Shown in pieces: positions 60,548 to 64,000 of a stretch of 64,000 bases of DNA (positions are counted from its first letter, which is position 1; every line of letters starts with the position of its first letter). The stretch is from Streptomyces diastatochromogenes (lineage in GTDB: Bacteria > Actinomycetota > Actinomycetes > Streptomycetales > Streptomycetaceae): positions 4,438 to 68,437 of the forward strand of contig NZ_MCGQ01000006.1 of NCBI RefSeq assembly GCF_002242805.1, given 5' to 3'. Below the pieces are notes generated by a model. That model was not told the origin of the DNA, searched no databases, and saw nothing but the letters and a program-made list of their open reading frames with translations. The translations under genes and the position numbers were made by a program.

Positions 60548-61180
60548 ATGGTGCACATGAGCAGGCCAAACCGGCGGCAGATGTACGCGGAGCAGACCCG
60601 GACGGACCTGACGGCCGCCGCCCGCAGGCTGTTCATGGACAACGGCTTCGCCGGCACGTCGGTCGAGGCCATCACCGGGGCGGCTATGGTGAGCAAGGGC
60701 ACCTTCTACCACCACTTCCCTGACAAGAAGGCGATGTTCGCCGAGCTGTACACCGAGCTGATCCAGCAGGTCGCGGCCCTCGGTGACACGACCGCGCAGG
60801 AGGCGGCGGCGACCCCGGGCGCCCCGGCCCTGACGGAGGCCCGCTCCCTCGCCCTCGCCTTCCTGCAGCGATCCGTCGACGACCCGCTGCACCGCGAACT
60901 GATGGCCCAGGCACCCGCGGTCCTGGGCGAGCAGTACCGGCACATCAACGAGACGGTCGCCCAGCCGCCGATCGAACAGTTGCTCACCGTCATGGCCGCA
61001 CAGGGGGAATTGAAGCCGGACACGCCGATCGCCACCACCGCGCGGTTGCTGCTGGCCTGCCTGTGCGAGGGCAACCACATCATCGCGACCGCAGAAGACC
61101 CGGAAGACGCTTTGGTCGACACGGGTCGCGCACTCACCCTCCTGCTCTCGGGCCTGGCGGCCGACGGCACCTCCCGCTGA
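60548..61180 (+). CDS. TetR family transcriptional regulator
   Basis: 210 residues from ATG 60548; an ATG at 60557 is also possible. The HTH is TRTDLTAAARRLFMDNGFAG, TSVEAITGAAMVSKGTFYHH and FPDKKAMFAELYTE. The C-terminal domain (SLALAFLQRSVDDPLHRELM) is TetR_C_39-like. The operators at 60506 lie just upstream, so it probably represses itself and the divergent oxidoreductase gene. Confidence 0.93.
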   Translation: MVHMSRPNRRQMYAEQTRTDLTAAARRLFMDNGFAGTSVEAITGAAMVSKGTFYHHFPDKKAMFAELYTELIQQVAALGDTTAQEAAATPGAPALTEARSLALAFLQRSVDDPLHRELMAQAPAVLGEQYRHINETVAQPPIEQLLTVMAAQGELKPDTPIATTARLLLACLCEGNHIIATAEDPEDALVDTGRALTLLLSGLAADGTSR

Positions 61181-61257
61181 CGCCCCCCACCACCACACAC
61201 AGCGCATTGCCACCTGCGAGACTCCGGCCACCGTCGCGCCGTCCGTAGACTTCCATC

Positions 61258-61752
61258 ATGGAACGGAAGAGCTTTCAGGACATGACCTGCCCGGTCGCAC
61301 TGACACTGGAACACGTGGGCGAGTGGTGGAGCATCCTCATCCTGCGTGACGCGACCCACGGCATCACCCGGTTCGACGAGTTCCAGAAGAGCCTGGGCAT
61401 CTCGCCGAACTCCCTGACCCGCCGGCTCGGCGCGCTCGTCGAGGCGGGCCTCCTCGAACGGCGCCGCTACAGCGAACGGCCGCCGCGGGACGAGTACGTA
61501 CTCACCGAAGCCGGGCACGCGTTCCGCCCGGTGCTCATCGCGCTGTACGCCTTCGGCCTGGAGCACTTTCCGCCCGAGGCGCCCAACATTCGGGTGGTGG
61601 ACAAGGAGTCGGGCATCGACGTCAACCCCCTGATGATCGACCGCACGACCGGCCGCCCCATCGACGAGGAGCACTCCATATTCCTGCCGGGCCCGTCGGC
61701 CGACGACCGGCTCCGCGCACTGCTCGAACGACGGAACGAGCACGCCTCCTGA
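61258..61752 (+). CDS. HxlR family winged-helix regulator
   Basis: 164 residues. MTCPVALTLEHVGEWWSILI, LRDATHGITRFDEFQKSLGI and SPNSLTRRLGALVEAGLLER carry the HxlR fold with one conserved Cys (Cys11), common in redox-sensing members. YVLTEAGHAFRPVLIALYAF follows. It may control the downstream alcohol dehydrogenase/cupin genes or the TetR neighbour. Confidence 0.92.
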   Translation: MERKSFQDMTCPVALTLEHVGEWWSILILRDATHGITRFDEFQKSLGISPNSLTRRLGALVEAGLLERRRYSERPPRDEYVLTEAGHAFRPVLIALYAFGLEHFPPEAPNIRVVDKESGIDVNPLMIDRTTGRPIDEEHSIFLPGPSADDRLRALLERRNEHAS

Positions 61753-62406
61753 ACCCAAGACCCGGATCTGAATGGTGACTTCCATCACTGCAGCCAGTCA
61801 CTTGCATGATGGTAGTAACCCTCTTACTGTTAGCGCTTGAGCCCACAGGCGAGGACGAGCACGTGGGCGATCCGCTCGGGCCGCATGGCCGAGCACCGCT
61901 CCACCGGCCGCCGCCCAGGCGGGGCAGTCACACGACGAGGTGTGCCATGAGCGCTTCAGCAACGGACCGAGCCGTCCGGTACCACCGCACGACGATCACG
62001 ACGCTCGGACCGAGCCGCCGGAGTGGTCGGCGTCGGTTCGGCCCGGGTGAACGGACTACCGTCACCCGGCAGTTCTCCCGTGCCGTGGGACGGGGGTGCT
62101 CGGGCACCCGTTTACGCCCCTGCATGCACACGGATTTCACATCCGCGTCCGCCGCGAATCCGCGGTCCCGTCCGGACCAGCAGTCAACCGCCTGACGCCG
62201 GACGGCTGTTCACCACCTCCTAAGAGAGCCTGTCGAGCAGGCCACCCTGCAACGGCACCAGCCTCCGAGTCCCGGCTCGTGGTGCGCATTGCCTCTTCAT
62301 CCTGTCGCGGGTCCCACTCAGGGACAGCCGTGCCCATCGGTCGTACCCCGACGTCCCGGGCTTCCAGGGCACCACCCCGAAACACCTCAACCGCAAGGAA
62401 ACACCT
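61753..62406. other. Long intergenic region with an inverted repeat
   Basis: About 650 bp before the alcohol dehydrogenase gene. The clear element is AGTAA-CCCTC-TTACT at 61814-61828, a fit for an HxlR-type operator. Open frames in the region lack family features, so I see no gene. Confidence 0.55.
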
Positions 62407-63501
62407 ATGACGATGACTGCTGTTGTCATGCGCAAGGGCGGGCTCGAACTGATCGAGACGCCGATCCCCCGGCCCGGCCCGGGAGAAGTGCTGGTCAAGA
62501 CCCTCGCGAACGGGATCTGCGGGAGCGACCTGCATGCCGTCGCGCACGGCTCCGAACTCATCGAGGGCTACAAGGCGGTGACCGGCGCCGCCCCGTTCGA
62601 TCTCGATGCGCAGACCTCCCTGGGTCACGAGTTCTGCGCCGAAGTGGTCGAGAACGGACCGGGCACACGCGGGGTGCACGCGCCCGGCACCCGAGTGGTC
62701 TCGGTGCCGTTCCTGCTCCGGCAGCCGCAGCCGGTGCTGCTCGGCTTCGGCGGTGTCGACACCCCGGGCGGTTACGCCGACTACATGCTCCTGTCCGAGG
62801 ACCTCCTCATCCCGGTGCCGGACAACGTGCCCACCGACATCGCCGCTCTGACCGAACCGCTGGCCGTCGCCCTGCACGCCGTCAACCGCGGCGCCCTCGG
62901 ATCCGACGACGTGCCCATCGTCATCGGCTGCGGCCCGATCGGGCTCGCGGTGATCGCGGTGCTCAAGATGCGAGGTATCGGCCCGATCATCGCAGCGGAC
63001 TTCTCCCCCACGCGGCGCGCAATGGCCACCGCGCTCGGCGCCGACATCGTGGTCGACCCGCGCGAGACGTCACCGTACGACTCCTGGCGTTCCGTCGCCG
63101 CCGTCACGGACCCGACGCGGTTCGGCCGCCAGACGGTGACGTTCCCGGACTCCGCGTTCCGTCCGTCGGTGGTGTTCGAGTGCGTGGGCGTCCCTGGGGT
63201 GATCCAGCAGATCCTTGGCGGGGCCGCCGCGTGCACGAAGATCGTCGTCGCCGGACTGTGCATGGAACAGGACACCTTCTACCCCACCTTCGGTGTCTTC
63301 AAGGAGATCGACCTGGTCTTCTCCGTCTCCTACACGGTCGAGGAGTTCGCCCAGACCCTCAGCCACCTGGCCGCCGGCGAACTCCACGTCGATCCGCTCA
63401 TCACCAGCCGGATCGGACTCGCCGATGTGGCCGACGCCTTCGCCAGGCTCCGCGACCCCGAGCAGGACGCCAAGATCATCATCACTCCCCACGCCCGCTG
63501 A
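62407..63501 (+). CDS. Zinc-binding alcohol dehydrogenase (MDR family)
   Basis: 364 residues from ATG 62407. Catalytic zinc motif GICGSDLH (Cys38, His43), LGHEFCAEVVENG (His74, Glu75), NAD site VIGCGPIGLAVIAVLKMRGI, IAADFSPTRRAMATALGADI. The four-cysteine structural-zinc loop of usual ADHs is absent: the region reads VSVPFLLRQPQPVLLGF. This places it near the Zn-binding subset that lacks the structural site. It is followed by a cupin protein 34 bp later, same strand, and probably co-transcribed. Confidence 0.88.
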   Translation: MTMTAVVMRKGGLELIETPIPRPGPGEVLVKTLANGICGSDLHAVAHGSELIEGYKAVTGAAPFDLDAQTSLGHEFCAEVVENGPGTRGVHAPGTRVVSVPFLLRQPQPVLLGFGGVDTPGGYADYMLLSEDLLIPVPDNVPTDIAALTEPLAVALHAVNRGALGSDDVPIVIGCGPIGLAVIAVLKMRGIGPIIAADFSPTRRAMATALGADIVVDPRETSPYDSWRSVAAVTDPTRFGRQTVTFPDSAFRPSVVFECVGVPGVIQQILGGAAACTKIVVAGLCMEQDTFYPTFGVFKEIDLVFSVSYTVEEFAQTLSHLAAGELHVDPLITSRIGLADVADAFARLRDPEQDAKIIITPHAR

Positions 63502-63535
63502 ACCACACTCACCGCACACGTATCGGAGGAAGACC

Positions 63536-64000
63536 ATGACCGCCGTACAGACCGCGAGCAAGGTGCCCGTCGTCTCGCTCCCGCAGACCGAGCTGCTCAC
63601 ACTGAACGTGAACGACATCCCCCTGCTGAAGGACGCGCTCGGCCCCGGGATCAGCTTCCAGCCGCTGTTCCTCGACCCCGAGATGGGCATCTGGTCGATC
63701 CTCGGCACCTTCGCTCCCGGGGTGGAGCTGCCCATCCATCTGCACACCGGAGGGGTGCACGGCTACACCCTCAAGGGCAAGTGGCTCTACAAGGAGTACC
63801 CCGACCAGCCGCAGACCGCGGGCTCCTACCTCTACGAGCCGGCCTCGTCGGTGCACACCTTCGCCGTGCCCCCGACCAACATCGAGGACACGGTCGTGCT
63901 GTTCGTCATCAACGGCGCCAACGTCGGCTTCACCGAGGACGGACAGTTCCACTCGGTCCTCGACGCCGTGACCGTCCAGAAGCTGACCGAACAGTGCGCC
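63536..64000 (+). CDS. Cupin, 2,4'-dihydroxyacetophenone dioxygenase-like (3' end outside window)
   Basis: At least 155 residues from ATG 63536, with GGAGGAAG 5 nt upstream; the frame is open at the right edge. Cupin motif 1 includes GVELPIHLHTGGVHGYTLKG (His68, His70, His75) and the second motif EPASSVHTFAVPP (His107). This pattern matches DAD-type dioxygenases, which cleave aryl ketones using Fe(II). It follows the alcohol dehydrogenase, so the pair may oxidise an aromatic alcohol or ketone. The substrate is not determined. Confidence 0.85.
   Translation, partial: MTAVQTASKVPVVSLPQTELLTLNVNDIPLLKDALGPGISFQPLFLDPEMGIWSILGTFAPGVELPIHLHTGGVHGYTLKGKWLYKEYPDQPQTAGSYLYEPASSVHTFAVPPTNIEDTVVLFVINGANVGFTEDGQFHSVLDAVTVQKLTEQCA

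Noticed and set aside
61806..62195. 129-residue plus-strand frame in the long intergenic region
   Set aside because: It is His/Arg/Ser/Pro-rich with no ribosome site or recognised domain.

Overview
The window is high-G+C actinobacterial DNA, almost certainly from a Streptomyces or close relative. The signs are GTG starts, GGAGG-type ribosome binding sites, strong G/C bias at third codon positions, many TetR and LuxR regulators, and family-typical Streptomyces genes (DUF2252, HdeD-like, SHOCT, CBS, GH15, BrkB-like). No rRNA, tRNA or CRISPR array was seen. Two genes run off the edges: a glycine-rich protein on the left (minus strand) and a cupin on the right (plus strand).

Positions 1-20 kb hold a mostly minus-strand set of stress, membrane and cell-envelope genes. 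They are a repetitive Gly-rich protein, a MetF-like reductase, an MFS exporter overlapping a GH15 glucosidase, several small membrane proteins, a DUF2252 protein, a second MFS exporter overlapping a large MalT-type LuxR regulator, an eight-copy 82-85 bp tandem repeat, a YihY/BrkB-type protein, and SHOCT and CBS proteins. Positions 20-30 kb carry metabolic genes (VOC protein, macro-domain hydrolase overlapping a phytoene-desaturase-like oxidoreductase, inositol-phosphatase-like enzyme, gamma-glutamyltransferase, CPBP protease). They end with an unusual histidine kinase fused to a degenerate second kinase half, plus its NarL-type response regulator.

Positions 30-39.4 kb form a scarred, lower-G+C accessory island. 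A DNA ligase gene stops after its adenylation domain and is followed by a 3'-truncated IS3-family element. Next come a 1525-residue SF1 helicase with a C-terminal restriction-type nuclease, a directly coupled AbiJ/HEPN-like gene, and a membrane-anchored Mrr-like endonuclease. A broken MFS gene closes the island. This looks like an antiphage locus and is the best candidate here for an undescribed system.

Positions 39.7-64 kb are a regulator-dense catabolic and detoxification region. Small enzyme sets (aldo/keto reductase, SDRs, enoyl-CoA hydratase, alpha/beta hydrolases, acyl-CoA ligase, dehalogenase, alcohol dehydrogenases, dihydrolipoyl dehydrogenase, cupin dioxygenase-like protein) sit beside TetR, AraC/GlxA or HxlR regulators. 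Several have well-formed palindromic operators. Two operators occur twice and link separate genes: ATAAC-N3-GTTAT (SDR and TetR) and TGGCATGAATGCCA (ADH-SnoaL fusion and AraC regulator). Gene decay is also visible: a frameshifted secreted SnoaL protein, a truncated MBL-fold gene, and small gene remnants.
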